Source of the DNA: Gordonibacter faecis
Lineage (GTDB): Bacteria; Actinomycetota; Coriobacteriia; Coriobacteriales; Eggerthellaceae
DNA: 64,000 nucleotides
Direction of reading: 5' to 3'
Assembly: GCF_030077735.1 (NCBI RefSeq)
Contig: NZ_JASJEU010000013.1
Span: 248,001-312,000, forward strand
This document shows, piece after piece, positions 1 to 7,663 of the stretch; position 1 is the first letter of the stretch; each line of letters starts with the position of its first letter. Both the position numbers and the translations under genes were made by a program. The notes below the pieces were generated by a model. It did not search any database, was not told the DNA's origin, and worked only from the letters and a program-made list of their open reading frames with translations.

Positions 1-708
1 CCGGAGCGGCTGCGCATGATCATGCCGGAGCGCGCCGACATCAACCTGCCCGAAGAGCTGGTATATCTGCTGAAGCTACAGCTGGAAGAGGCTGACCTCG
101 TTGTGCTGAACAAGGCTGACCTGCTTGAACCCACCGACATCGAGCGCTACGTCGACTTCCTCAAAACCGCCTGCCCGGACATTCCGGTCATCGTTATTTC
201 GGCACTTAAGCGGACGGGCATTGACGAGTTGGCGGCGTTTATCACCACGCACGAAACCCAGTTGAAGAACTTCTCCGTGCGTAACAATAAGGAATTCGAA
301 GATGCCGAGGCGAAACTCACCTGGTACAACCGCCGCCTGTACCTCAAGACGAACGACGGCAACAAGATTGACTGCAACGCGGTGGTGGAGGACCTCATTG
401 AGGGCATTCGCATGGGCTTCATTGAGCGCAAGCGCAATGTGCCACACCTGAAAACGTTCGCCACCTCGGGCAACGGCGACTTCAACAAGGCATCGCTCAT
501 CGGCGTGGACTACGACGTGGAATATGCGCAGCAACTGTTGCGGCCGCACAAGAACCTGCGCATGATTATCAACGCGCGCGCCGTGTGTGAGGCGCGACCG
601 CTCGCACGGCTTATGGATGATGCGCTGGATGAAGTATGCGAGAAGTACGGTCTGGACTGCCAGGTGTTCTTTACGGAATGCTTTGGAATGGCGGACGAAG
701 GACGATAG
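1..708 (+). CDS. G3E-family (CobW/P47K-like) GTPase, C-terminal part
   Basis: The reading frame is open from base 1 and ends at TAG 706-708, so the 5' end lies outside the window. The visible 235 codons hold the G4 guanine-specificity motif NKAD (nt 109-120) after a hydrophobic LVVL strand, then an ISALKRTG stretch resembling the G5 region. Walker A is missing because of the truncation. The remaining 150 residues resemble the C-terminal domain of CobW/P47K proteins, which deliver or insert metals or cobalamin using GTP. Some members sit beside corrinoid methyltransferases, but the partner here is out of view. The family call is good; the cargo is unknown. Confidence 0.75.
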   Translation, partial: PERLRMIMPERADINLPEELVYLLKLQLEEADLVVLNKADLLEPTDIERYVDFLKTACPDIPVIVISALKRTGIDELAAFITTHETQLKNFSVRNNKEFEDAEAKLTWYNRRLYLKTNDGNKIDCNAVVEDLIEGIRMGFIERKRNVPHLKTFATSGNGDFNKASLIGVDYDVEYAQQLLRPHKNLRMIINARAVCEARPLARLMDDALDEVCEKYGLDCQVFFTECFGMADEGR

Positions 709-720
709 GACCTGCGGGGT

Positions 721-844
721 GAGGCCTGAAGTGGGCGGGAGGGGCCTCGTGCTCAAACAGTCCTCGCTCGGTGGAACAGTCCGCTGGACTGTTCCATTCG
801 CTGCGGAACTGCGCGCGAGACCCCTCCCGCCCACTTCAGGCCTC
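721..844. repeat. Nested inverted repeat (24-bp perfect arms around an inner hairpin)
   Basis: Bases 721-744 are the exact reverse complement of 821-844 (24 of 24). Inside lies a second perfect inverted repeat, ggaacagtcc (773-782) and ggactgttcc (786-795), with a 3-base loop. The element lies between the G3E GTPase stop and the ArsM-ArsS gene. It could be a large terminator, a REP/MITE-like unit or a protected recombination structure. No transposase is adjacent. Confidence 0.75.
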
Positions 845-870
845 TAGGCATGTCCAATCACCAAAAATGA

Positions 871-879
871 GGGGGGGGG
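871..879 (+). repeat. Poly-G run (G9) upstream of ArsM-ArsS
   Basis: Nine consecutive G follow an ATG at 867-869, which is in frame with the downstream gene but has no ribosome site. The run is about 55 bases upstream of the preferred start (936). Slippage here could change promoter or leader spacing, or the frame if translation began at 867. It is shorter than the G13-G15 runs of the LRR genes, so this is only a possibility. Confidence 0.4.
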
Positions 880-935
880 TTCAACCTGTGAGGGGTTGGC
901 GGTTAGATCGTTGGGGGAGGAAGAGGGAGGTCGAC

Positions 936-2993
936 ATGGGGTTTGATGAGGGTCGGGATATTCGGGAGCTGGTGCGGGAGTATTATGGGGAGGTGCTGCA
1001 AGGCAGTGATGACCTAAAGACGGATGCGTGTTGTTGTACTTCGCATACGCCGCCGAAGTATGTTCTTGATGTCATGAATGAGATAGATGACGAGATTATG
1101 GCGCATTTCTACGGGTGTGGGTCGCCTATTCCGCCGGCGCTTGAGGGGGCGACCGTACTCGATTTGGGGTGCGGGACGGGGCGCGATGTGTATATCTGCT
1201 CGAAGTTGGTGGGCCCGTCCGGGCGTGTCATTGGGGTGGATATGACTGAGCAGCAGCTCGCGTTCGCGCGTCAGCATGAGGCTGCGCAGATGGCGCGGTT
1301 TGGGTTCGAGCGCTCCAACGTGGAATTCCATTGCGGGTTCATTGAGGATTTGGCCGCGCTTGGCATTGCAGACGAGTCGGTGGATGTGGTCATATCCAAC
1401 TGCGTCATCAACCTTTCTCCCTTCAAAGACCAGGTGTTTAAGGAAATCTGCCGCGTGTTGAAGCCCGGCGGCGAGCTGTACTTCTCGGACATCTTCTCCG
1501 ACCGCCGTGTGCCGCCGAAGTTCTATGACGACCCGGTGCTGCGCGGCGAATGCCTGTCGGGTGCACTCTATATCGAGGACTTCCGGCGCATCTTGGCGAA
1601 GCATGGCATCGCTGCGTTCTATGACGTGGAGACCGAGCCATTGCACGTGGGCGATTTTCAGATTGAGACGAAGCTGGGCTGCATCGGCTTCGCTTCGCAT
1701 ACGGTGCGCGCCGTCAAGTGTGATGGCTTGGAGGACCGCGAGGAAAACTACGGCCAGACGGCCACGTACCTGGGCACCCTGCCCGAAAACGCGCGCTACT
1801 TCGACTTGACCGAAGACGTGCGCCTTATCAAAGGGCGGCCGGTGGCGGTGAGCGGCAACATGGCTGCGCTGCTGCGGACCTCGCGCTATGCGCCGCACTT
1901 CACGGTGACGGGCGACACGGCGCATCACGTGGGCGCCTACGACTACGGCTCAGCCCAGGAGGCGCTTGAACTCAGGCGCGGCAAGCGGCACTTCGGGCTC
2001 GCCGACTTGGAGCAGGCGTGCGATGACTTAGGCATTGAGCCTTTCGCCGAGCGCGTGCACGATAAGGAGTTGCTGCGCAGCGCGCCCAACCTCACAACCA
2101 TGCAGGTCAACGTGGGGTATGGCTGCAATCTGGCCTGTAGTCACTGCTTCTTGGAAAGCGGCCCCGCGCGCACCGAGGTCATGGAGCGCGCCACGATGGA
2201 GGCGGTGCTTGCGGCCTTCGAAACGGGCGGCTTCCGCACGCTTGACATCACCGGCGGCTCGCCCGAGATGAACCCCCATCTGGAATGGTTCGTGCGCGAA
2301 GCGGCGGCGCGGGCAGACAAGGTTATTGTGCGCAGCAACCTGACCATTCTTGATGACCCGGCGTACCGGCACTTCATGCAGGTGTACGCCGACAACAAGG
2401 TGCACCTGGTCACCTCGCTGCCGTACTTCAACGAACAAGGCTGCGACCTACAGCGCGGCCGCCAGGTGTTCGATCGCGTGATCAAAGTGCTGCGCAAGCT
2501 GAACGCACTCGGCTATGGCGTGAACCCTGACCTCGTCATCGACGTGGCCTACAACGTGTCCGGCCCCTTCCTGCCGCCTGACCAGCGCGAACTGGAGGAA
2601 TTCTACGCCTTCGAATTGGAGCGCGAGCAGCACGTGAAGTTTAACAACCTCTACGCCTTCAACAACTATGCCCTCGGGCGCTTTGCGCACCAGCTGAAGC
2701 ACGAGGGGAAGTTTGACTTCTACCTGGACTTACTCTCTGAAAACTATAACGCGGCGGTGGTTGCACGCATGATGTGTCGCACGCAGGTGAACGTCGACTT
2801 CGACGGGCGGCTGTACGACTGCGAGGTCAACCACGTGTTGGGCCTGCCGCTCGACGGACCCAGCACCATCCACGACCTGGTGGATAAGCCGCTGGACGTG
2901 CGCACCATTGCCACGAACCCCATCTGTTACAGCTGTGCCGCCGGCTGCGGCAGCTCCTGCGGCGGCAGCCTCATGGAAAAGTACGGGGAGTGA
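936..2993 (+). CDS. Fused arsenite methyltransferase / radical SAM arsenosugar protein (ArsM-ArsS)
   Basis: A 685-residue protein. Start ATG 936 is chosen for the preceding GGGAGG and the methyltransferase N-terminus. Residues 1-260 are ArsM-like: SAM motif DLGCGTGRD at 76-84, and cysteines 33, 61, 156 (NCVINLS) and 206 (GECLSG), which match the spacing of the arsenite-binding cysteines of known ArsM. Residues 390-685 are a radical SAM domain with C397-x3-C401-x2-C404 for [4Fe-4S]-SAM, ending in a Cys/Gly-rich segment (CYSCAAGCGSSCGG) typical of ArsS, many of which are selenoproteins. The visible codons here are cysteines. The middle (260-390) links them. Predicted role: arsenic methylation followed by adenosyl transfer toward arsenosugars, in the cytoplasm. 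No other ars gene is nearby. Confidence 0.8.
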   Translation: MGFDEGRDIRELVREYYGEVLQGSDDLKTDACCCTSHTPPKYVLDVMNEIDDEIMAHFYGCGSPIPPALEGATVLDLGCGTGRDVYICSKLVGPSGRVIGVDMTEQQLAFARQHEAAQMARFGFERSNVEFHCGFIEDLAALGIADESVDVVISNCVINLSPFKDQVFKEICRVLKPGGELYFSDIFSDRRVPPKFYDDPVLRGECLSGALYIEDFRRILAKHGIAAFYDVETEPLHVGDFQIETKLGCIGFASHTVRAVKCDGLEDREENYGQTATYLGTLPENARYFDLTEDVRLIKGRPVAVSGNMAALLRTSRYAPHFTVTGDTAHHVGAYDYGSAQEALELRRGKRHFGLADLEQACDDLGIEPFAERVHDKELLRSAPNLTTMQVNVGYGCNLACSHCFLESGPARTEVMERATMEAVLAAFETGGFRTLDITGGSPEMNPHLEWFVREAAARADKVIVRSNLTILDDPAYRHFMQVYADNKVHLVTSLPYFNEQGCDLQRGRQVFDRVIKVLRKLNALGYGVNPDLVIDVAYNVSGPFLPPDQRELEEFYAFELEREQHVKFNNLYAFNNYALGRFAHQLKHEGKFDFYLDLLSENYNAAVVARMMCRTQVNVDFDGRLYDCEVNHVLGLPLDGPSTIHDLVDKPLDVRTIATNPICYSCAAGCGSSCGGSLMEKYGE

Positions 2994-3218
2994 GGGGGCA
3001 AGCTACCAACCCCCTCCTCTATCCTCGCGCGCAAATATAAGACCTGGTCAATCTCCATCTTTTTCTTTCCCTCACTAGCCAGCGGGACGAAGTTGGATAG
3101 GGCGCGGGCGTGCCTCAAGCGCGCATACTAGAGCCATGTTCAAGCGCCCGCACGTACGGGCCCTCCCGTTCGAGCGGACGCGACGTCCGTCTGAAAAGAC
3201 GAGTGAGGAGGAGGTATC

Positions 3219-5444
3219 ATGGCCGACCAAGTGGAAGTCAAGCGAGCAGGTTGCTTCTTCTGCCACGTGCGCTGCGGCGTGCTGGTAACGAAGGTGAACG
3301 GCCGCATCACCAAGATCGAAGGCGACCCAGATTGTCCGCACAACAAGGGATACATCTGCTCGCGCCTCGAGAAGGAACGTTACCTCGATGGGTTCGTGTA
3401 CAACCCGAATCGCCTGAAGAAGCCGCTCAAGCGCAAGGGCGAACGCGGCGGCGGCCAGTGGGAGGAAATCACCTGGGATCAGGCCTTTGACGAAATTGCC
3501 GAGAAGCTGGCGAAACTCCGCGACGAATACGGCCCCGAGACTCTCGCCTTCACCGAGGGCACGGCGCGCACGTGGAGCTGGCTGCATTACAAGTTCACCA
3601 ACCTGTTCGGCAGCCCGAACACCGGCGGCAACGGCACCATCTGCTACTCGTCTGACATGTGGCTTGAGCCGTGCACGTATGGCGGCTTCTGCTCGGACAA
3701 GTCCGACTGGGTGAACGCCGACCTCGTGGTGCTGTGGGGCCGCAACACCATTGCATCCGAGCCGCTTCTGTGGCACTGGGTGGACACCAATCGTAAGGAA
3801 CGCGGCGCGAAGCTCCTGGTCATCGACCCGCGCTTTAGCGAAGTGGCCCAGCAGGCCGACCTCTTCCTGCAGCTGCGTCCCGGCACCGATGCGGCGCTGG
3901 CGCTCGGCTTCATCAACGTCATTATTGAGGAAGACCTCTACGACCACGAATTCGTCGACGAATGGTGCATCGGCTTCGACGAACTGAAGGAACGTGCGGC
4001 CGAATATCCGCCCGAAAAGGTGGCGGAAATTACCTGGGTTCCCGCTGACAAGATTCGCGAGGCCGCCCGCATGTACGCCACCATCAAGCCCGCGTGTTTG
4101 CCGTGGGGTCAGAAGGGCGGCGACGCCAGCGGCATTAACGCCTCCAGCGCCATCCAGGCGAAGGCAATCCTGCGCGCCATCACGGGCAACCTCGACAAGA
4201 AGGGTGGCGACCAGCTGGCTCCGCCGTCGCGCTTCCCCCCGGCGTTCTACGAGCACTACGCCCTTTCGCAGGAGCAGCGCGACAAAATGATTGGCAACGA
4301 CCGCTTCCCGGGCCTCACGTTCAAGGGCTGGGACGTCATCTCGCAGGCCTATCCGTCGTTCTACCCGTACAGCAACGCGCCGCTGCTGTTCCGCGCCATG
4401 CGCGACGGCGACCCGTACCCGGTGAAGGCGCTCATCGTGCAAGCCGATAACCCGGTTATGGCGTTCTCGAATACAAAGCTGGTTGTTGAGGCGCTCATGA
4501 ACCTGGAGCTGCTGGTGGTGCACGACTACTTCCTCACGCCCACTGCGGCGCTGGCCGACTACGCGCTGCCCGCGGCCACGTGGCTGGAGCGTCCGGACAA
4601 CTGCTATGCCGTCATGAACCACCGCCCGATGTACTTTGGTGCACAGGCGCGCGTCATCGAGCGCTTCGAAGGCGGCACCGATGTGGACTTCCGCGACGAC
4701 TATGAATTCTTCTATGGCCTGGCCAAACGCCTCGGCCAGGAAGACAAGTGGTGGGGACCCACCACCGAGGGCATGCTGGACTTCCAGCTTGCGCCCATGG
4801 GTATGACGCACGAGAAGTTCTATAACGACGTGAAGTACATGGCCGGTCAGAAGAAGTTCGAGAAGTACAAGGAGCCCGGCTTCAAATTCCTCACGCCCTC
4901 AGGCAAGGTGGAGCTGAAGTCCAGCGTGGTGGAGAAGCTGGCCGAAGAAACCGGCATCCCGTTCGACCCGCTGCCGCACTTCGAGTATCCGGGCCTCAGC
5001 GTTGAGAAACACCCCGAGTGGGAAGGCGAGTACCCGCTCATCATGATTACGGGCGCGCGCTTCATGCCGTTCTACCATTCGGAGCACCGCCAGCCCGGCC
5101 CCTACCGCGACCTGCATCCGGACCCGATTTTCGACATTCATCCCTCTACGGCGGTGGATTTGGACATCCGCGACGGCGACTGGTGTTGGATTGAGACGCA
5201 CCTGGGCCGCATCAAGCAGCGGGCACGCAAGACGTCCATCGTGGATCCGCGGGTCATCAGCGTGCAGCATGACTGGTGGTTCCCGGAGAAGGACGAGGCG
5301 CTGCCCAGCCTGATGGGAGCGTTTGAGTCCAACGTGAACATGATTTTGGACGATGATCCCGACACGCTTGACCAGCTCATTGGCGCGTGGCAGCAGACCG
5401 GCGTTGCGGTGAAGGTGTACAAGTGCGAGGAGCAGGACGCGTAA
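3219..5444 (+). CDS. Molybdopterin-dependent oxidoreductase, DMSO-reductase family (cytoplasmic)
   Basis: A 741-residue protein starting at ATG 3219 behind GGAGGAGG. The N-terminus binds [4Fe-4S] through C12-x2-C15-x3-C19 and C47. C142 (motif TICYSSD) sits where the molybdenum-ligand cysteine lies in acetylene hydratase and related enzymes. The bis-MGD domains follow, and the C-terminal molybdopterin-dinucleotide domain begins around residue 600 (MITGARFMPF). There is no Tat signal, so it should be cytoplasmic. No large Fe-S or membrane subunit is adjacent; the following genes encode a small HhH protein and a zinc ribbon. The family includes acetylene hydratase, pyrogallol transhydroxylase and gut catechol dehydroxylases. 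The substrate cannot be read from sequence. Confidence 0.85.
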   Translation: MADQVEVKRAGCFFCHVRCGVLVTKVNGRITKIEGDPDCPHNKGYICSRLEKERYLDGFVYNPNRLKKPLKRKGERGGGQWEEITWDQAFDEIAEKLAKLRDEYGPETLAFTEGTARTWSWLHYKFTNLFGSPNTGGNGTICYSSDMWLEPCTYGGFCSDKSDWVNADLVVLWGRNTIASEPLLWHWVDTNRKERGAKLLVIDPRFSEVAQQADLFLQLRPGTDAALALGFINVIIEEDLYDHEFVDEWCIGFDELKERAAEYPPEKVAEITWVPADKIREAARMYATIKPACLPWGQKGGDASGINASSAIQAKAILRAITGNLDKKGGDQLAPPSRFPPAFYEHYALSQEQRDKMIGNDRFPGLTFKGWDVISQAYPSFYPYSNAPLLFRAMRDGDPYPVKALIVQADNPVMAFSNTKLVVEALMNLELLVVHDYFLTPTAALADYALPAATWLERPDNCYAVMNHRPMYFGAQARVIERFEGGTDVDFRDDYEFFYGLAKRLGQEDKWWGPTTEGMLDFQLAPMGMTHEKFYNDVKYMAGQKKFEKYKEPGFKFLTPSGKVELKSSVVEKLAEETGIPFDPLPHFEYPGLSVEKHPEWEGEYPLIMITGARFMPFYHSEHRQPGPYRDLHPDPIFDIHPSTAVDLDIRDGDWCWIETHLGRIKQRARKTSIVDPRVISVQHDWWFPEKDEALPSLMGAFESNVNMILDDDPDTLDQLIGAWQQTGVAVKVYKCEEQDA

Positions 5445-5482
5445 CGCATCCTGGCTGGTAGACACCCGGCGTTCGTTCAAAG

Positions 5483-5510
5483 GCCCCTCGCGCCTGAGTG
5501 CGTGAGGGGC
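5483..5510 (+). terminator. Hairpin after molybdoenzyme gene
   Basis: gcccctcgcg (5483-5492) pairs with cgtgaggggc (5501-5510) with one G-U pair. There is no T run, so it may be an mRNA-stabilising or partial-termination hairpin within an operon. Confidence 0.4.
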
Positions 5511-5558
5511 TGCACCCGCAAGGGGCGAGGCGGCGCCCGCAAGAGAAAGGACGATGAC

Positions 5559-5777
5559 ATGGCGAATGACATCGCGAGCCTTTTCGGCATGGATCCCGAG
5601 GCTGCTGAGAAGATAAAAGCTCAGGGTATCGAAACCATCGAAGCGTTTTACGAGGTGGCTAAACACCCTGATACGCGTGCCGATTTGTCCGAAAAGATTG
5701 GTGTGGATACGTTTAAGTTGGAAGAGTGGTCGGCCACGGCCGGCAACTTTATTCTCATGTCGAATTGCGAATGGTGA
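5559..5777 (+). CDS. Small helix-hairpin-helix (DUF4332-like) protein
   Basis: 72 residues from ATG 5559, preceded by GAAAGGACG. The core pattern, a GIETIEAFYEVA helix, a short turn with HPDTR, then a second helix around EKIGVDTFKLEEW, resembles the DUF4332 helix-hairpin-helix fold. It is acidic, has no signal peptide and no cofactor cysteines (only one Cys near the C-terminus). It lies 114 bases after the molybdoenzyme and 12 bases before a zinc-ribbon gene, suggesting one transcript. Function is unknown; an accessory or binding role for the molybdoenzyme is a guess. Confidence 0.6.
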   Translation: MANDIASLFGMDPEAAEKIKAQGIETIEAFYEVAKHPDTRADLSEKIGVDTFKLEEWSATAGNFILMSNCEW

Positions 5778-5789
5778 GGGGGTGGGCGT

Positions 5790-6005
5790 ATGTGCTTTAG
5801 ACCGCCAAGCGCGGAGGCGGGGGAGATCGTGTGCCCCCACTGCTACACCGTGGCCGAGCCCGATGCTGAGGGGAAGTGTCCGGAGTGCGGGGAGCTGATG
5901 AGGCCGGCTGATGAGGCGCCTGCGCCTGGAGCGCCCGGGGCTCCTGCCGCTCCTGCGCCTGGGGCGCCTGGGGCGCCGAGTGCGCCGAAGCCGCCAACGG
6001 CGTAG
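5790..6005 (+). CDS. Tiny zinc-ribbon protein with Gly-Ala-Pro repeat tail (copy A)
   Basis: 71 residues beginning MCFRPP. Two CxxC knuckles (CPHC and CPEC) form a zinc ribbon in the first 40 residues, followed by a tail of GAPGAPAAPAPGAPGAP type. It follows the HhH gene by 12 bases. Three further small Cys-pair proteins occur in the window (6883-7104 minus, 10102-10320 minus, 18442-18627 plus), each next to a molybdoenzyme locus or its regulator. Zinc or rubredoxin-like iron binding is plausible; the role is unknown. Confidence 0.65.
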   Translation: MCFRPPSAEAGEIVCPHCYTVAEPDAEGKCPECGELMRPADEAPAPGAPGAPAAPAPGAPGAPSAPKPPTA

Positions 6006-6061
6006 CGCGAGAGGCTTGGGCCCGCTCCGCTTCGCAGAAGGGCTGACAAGCAAACCACGTG

Positions 6062-6091
6062 AGGTTCCCGTTGCTTTGGTGGCGGGAACCT
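6062..6091 (+). terminator. Hairpin after zinc-ribbon copy A
   Basis: aggttcccg (6062-6070) and cgggaacct (6083-6091) form a 9-bp perfect stem between the zinc-ribbon gene and the TetR-type gene. Only a weak T-rich stretch follows. Confidence 0.5.
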
Positions 6092-6218
6092 TGGCGTGCT
6101 TTGGTTCGGTGAACTAAAACGGCAGGTGTCGGTGGGTAAAAAGGAGTATCTGTCGAAGGGGATGCGCTGCGCCGCGCAACACGCTAGGATGGGCCCAGGG
6201 CGCAAGGGGGATGATCGG

Positions 6219-6971
6219 ATGGCGGGATACGACTCCAAACTGTGTGTGGCCGAGGCGTTTGCTTCGCTGGTGCAAACCATGCCGCTTGAGCGGGTGACCG
6301 TGGGCATGGTGGCCGAGCGCATTGGCAAGCATCGCAAAACGTTCTACTACCACTTCTCCGACAGGGGCGAGGTTATCACGTGGCTCTTCCGCTACGATTT
6401 GGCGCAGGGTCTCAAGGCGCTGTTCGATGATGGTCTGCTTGTGTGCGAACCTGCTGGTGAGGGGGCCTATCCCACGTTGCCGTTCTACGTGCGCAACATG
6501 CAATCCGACGGCCGGTTGTACAACGCACCGTTTTTTGACGAGCTGTCCCGCACGCTGGAGCGCCGGCGCGCCTATTACCGCGCGGTGCTGTCGGTCCGCG
6601 GGCCGGGGTCGCTCGAAGAGTATCTGTATCGCCTGTACCGCCCCCAGATCAAGCAGGACATCATGCTACTGATAGAGCGACGACTGGCCGATGAAGGGCC
6701 GCTTGAGCGGGCGGTTGAGCAGGAGTTATTGTCTGGGGGCTCGAATGTCGATTTCCTGGCTGAATTCTTTACGGGTGCGTTCATCCAGCGCATGGTCAAG
6801 CGCCTGTTAGATGAGCCCTGCCAGCGCTCGCTCGAAGAGGTGCGCCCGTACGAGAACATCGTGCACGACTCACTTGCGCTGCTCATTGAACGCTCGGTGA
6901 ATTCGCGTCGACAGACGGGTGGGTGGACGAAGGGCGGTCAGCCTGGTTCGCCGCCGTTCGCGGCGGAATGA
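6219..6971 (+). CDS. TetR/AcrR-family transcriptional regulator (DhaS-like C-terminus)
   Basis: 250 residues from ATG 6219 (AGGGGG upstream). The helix-turn-helix is at about residues 23-55 (VTVGMVAERIGKH then FYYHFSDR), the classical TetR N-terminal signature. The ligand-binding half resembles the TetR C-terminal domain of DhaS-type regulators, which sense small organic substrates. It lies downstream of, and co-directional with, the molybdoenzyme group, so it may control it. The 3' end overlaps a convergent zinc-ribbon gene. The extension upstream to 6096 lacks a convincing ribosome site. Confidence 0.75.
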   Translation: MAGYDSKLCVAEAFASLVQTMPLERVTVGMVAERIGKHRKTFYYHFSDRGEVITWLFRYDLAQGLKALFDDGLLVCEPAGEGAYPTLPFYVRNMQSDGRLYNAPFFDELSRTLERRRAYYRAVLSVRGPGSLEEYLYRLYRPQIKQDIMLLIERRLADEGPLERAVEQELLSGGSNVDFLAEFFTGAFIQRMVKRLLDEPCQRSLEEVRPYENIVHDSLALLIERSVNSRRQTGGWTKGGQPGSPPFAAE

Positions 6972-7104
6972 ACGTGTAGCATTGCGGGCAACTAATAGCA
7001 TCCGGAGGAACTGGCGAACCGCACTCCGGGCACACGCCTGACGTCGCGGTTTGGCCCGCGTCATCCTGCCAACAAGCCCCACACATCACGCAAGGAATAC
7101 ACAC
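6883..7104 (-). CDS. Tiny multi-CxxC zinc-ribbon protein (copy B)
   Basis: 73 residues on the minus strand. GTG 7104 is preferred because GGGGAG lies just upstream; ATG 7086 is the alternative but has no ribosome site. It carries four Cys pairs (CIPC, CGAC, CPEC and CPQC) and then a hydrophilic tail without the GAPGAP repeats of copies A and C. It overlaps the 3' end of the TetR-type gene by 89 bases in a tail-to-tail arrangement. A TATAAT box at 7164-7169 points toward it. Confidence 0.55.
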   Translation of the reverse strand: MCIPCVMCGACWQDDAGQTATSGVCPECGSPVPPDAISCPQCYTFIPPRTAANQADRPSSTHPSVDANSPSVQ

Positions 7105-7163
7105 CCTCGCACTCCCCTTCCCGCGCCGCCACACACGCCACCCGCCGCGCCACTGTCGCCCCA

Positions 7164-7169
7164 ATTATA
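7164..7169 (-). promoter_or_regulatory. Candidate -10 box for zinc-ribbon copy B
   Basis: On the minus strand this reads TATAAT, a perfect -10 consensus about 60 bases before the GTG start at 7104. No clear -35 is seen. The alternative is chance occurrence in a short AT-rich patch. Confidence 0.45.
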
Positions 7170-7259
7170 CGCTCCCCACAAAGACGTTTCCCTAACCAAG
7201 AAGCGAGAAGTGTGGTGAAGAAGACTTTGCGCGGAGGGGCTGCGGAAGGGGCCGTGTGG

Positions 7260-7288
7260 AAGGGGCCGCTGGTTGATGGCGGCCCCTT
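7260..7288 (-). terminator. Terminator-like hairpin ending the leftward molybdoenzyme operon
   Basis: aaggggccgc (7260-7269) pairs perfectly with gcggcccctt (7279-7288). It lies just beyond the stop of the [4Fe-4S] gene at 7301. The stem and part of the loop are nearly identical to the hairpin at 18657-18687. Confidence 0.65.
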
Positions 7289-7300
7289 TCTTCGGTTGAA

Positions 7301-7663
7301 TTACTCCTTCTCGCCGGGCGAGAACAATACGCACTTTTTGATGTACGTCATCTTCTTGGCTAGTTCTTCTACGTCTCCAAACTCCATGACTTTCGCCTGG
7401 CAATTATGTACGCAAGCGGGAAGTTTGCCCATGTCTACACGCTCGGCGCACAGGGTGCACAGATCGGTGGGTACGGGGATGTAGAAATAGTCCCATCGTC
7501 CATCTGGCTTTTTGGCTGGCCCATATTCCATTACCTTGATGCCGAACTCACCTTTGTCGAGGCCGAGTTCCTTTTTGCATGCCACTTCGCACGCATGGCA
7601 GCCGGTGCAGAAATCGTATTGAATGATAAGCCCTTGGTTAGAAGTCGAGATGGCTGCGCTCAT
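7301..7663 (-). CDS. Small ferredoxin-like protein with two [4Fe-4S] sites (electron-transfer partner)
   Basis: 120 residues. The first cluster is bound by C19-x2-C22-x2-C25-x3-C29; the second site is C69-x2-C72-x11-C84-x3-C88. This is the reduced form of the DMSO-reductase-type beta subunit (DmsB/PhsB have four clusters). The start at 7663 overlaps the end of the molybdoenzyme gene by 26 bases, implying translational coupling. Predicted to pass electrons to that enzyme in the cytoplasm. A close homologue lies at 15815-16150. Confidence 0.8.
   Translation of the reverse strand: MSAAISTSNQGLIIQYDFCTGCHACEVACKKELGLDKGEFGIKVMEYGPAKKPDGRWDYFYIPVPTDLCTLCAERVDMGKLPACVHNCQAKVMEFGDVEELAKKMTYIKKCVLFSPGEKE

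Noticed and set aside
719..845. An insertion sequence ending in the inverted repeat at 721-844
   Set aside because: There is no transposase or space for one between the arms, so only a small palindromic element is supported.
2940..2990. Selenocysteine (in-frame TGA) at the ArsS C-terminus
   Set aside because: The frame has only TGC/TGT cysteine codons up to the stop, and no SECIS-like hairpin was seen after a TGA.
3075..4811. Long open frame on the minus strand opposite the first molybdoenzyme
   Set aside because: It is an antisense shadow produced by high GC; the plus-strand product has intact family motifs while this frame is His/Arg/Val-rich with no domain.
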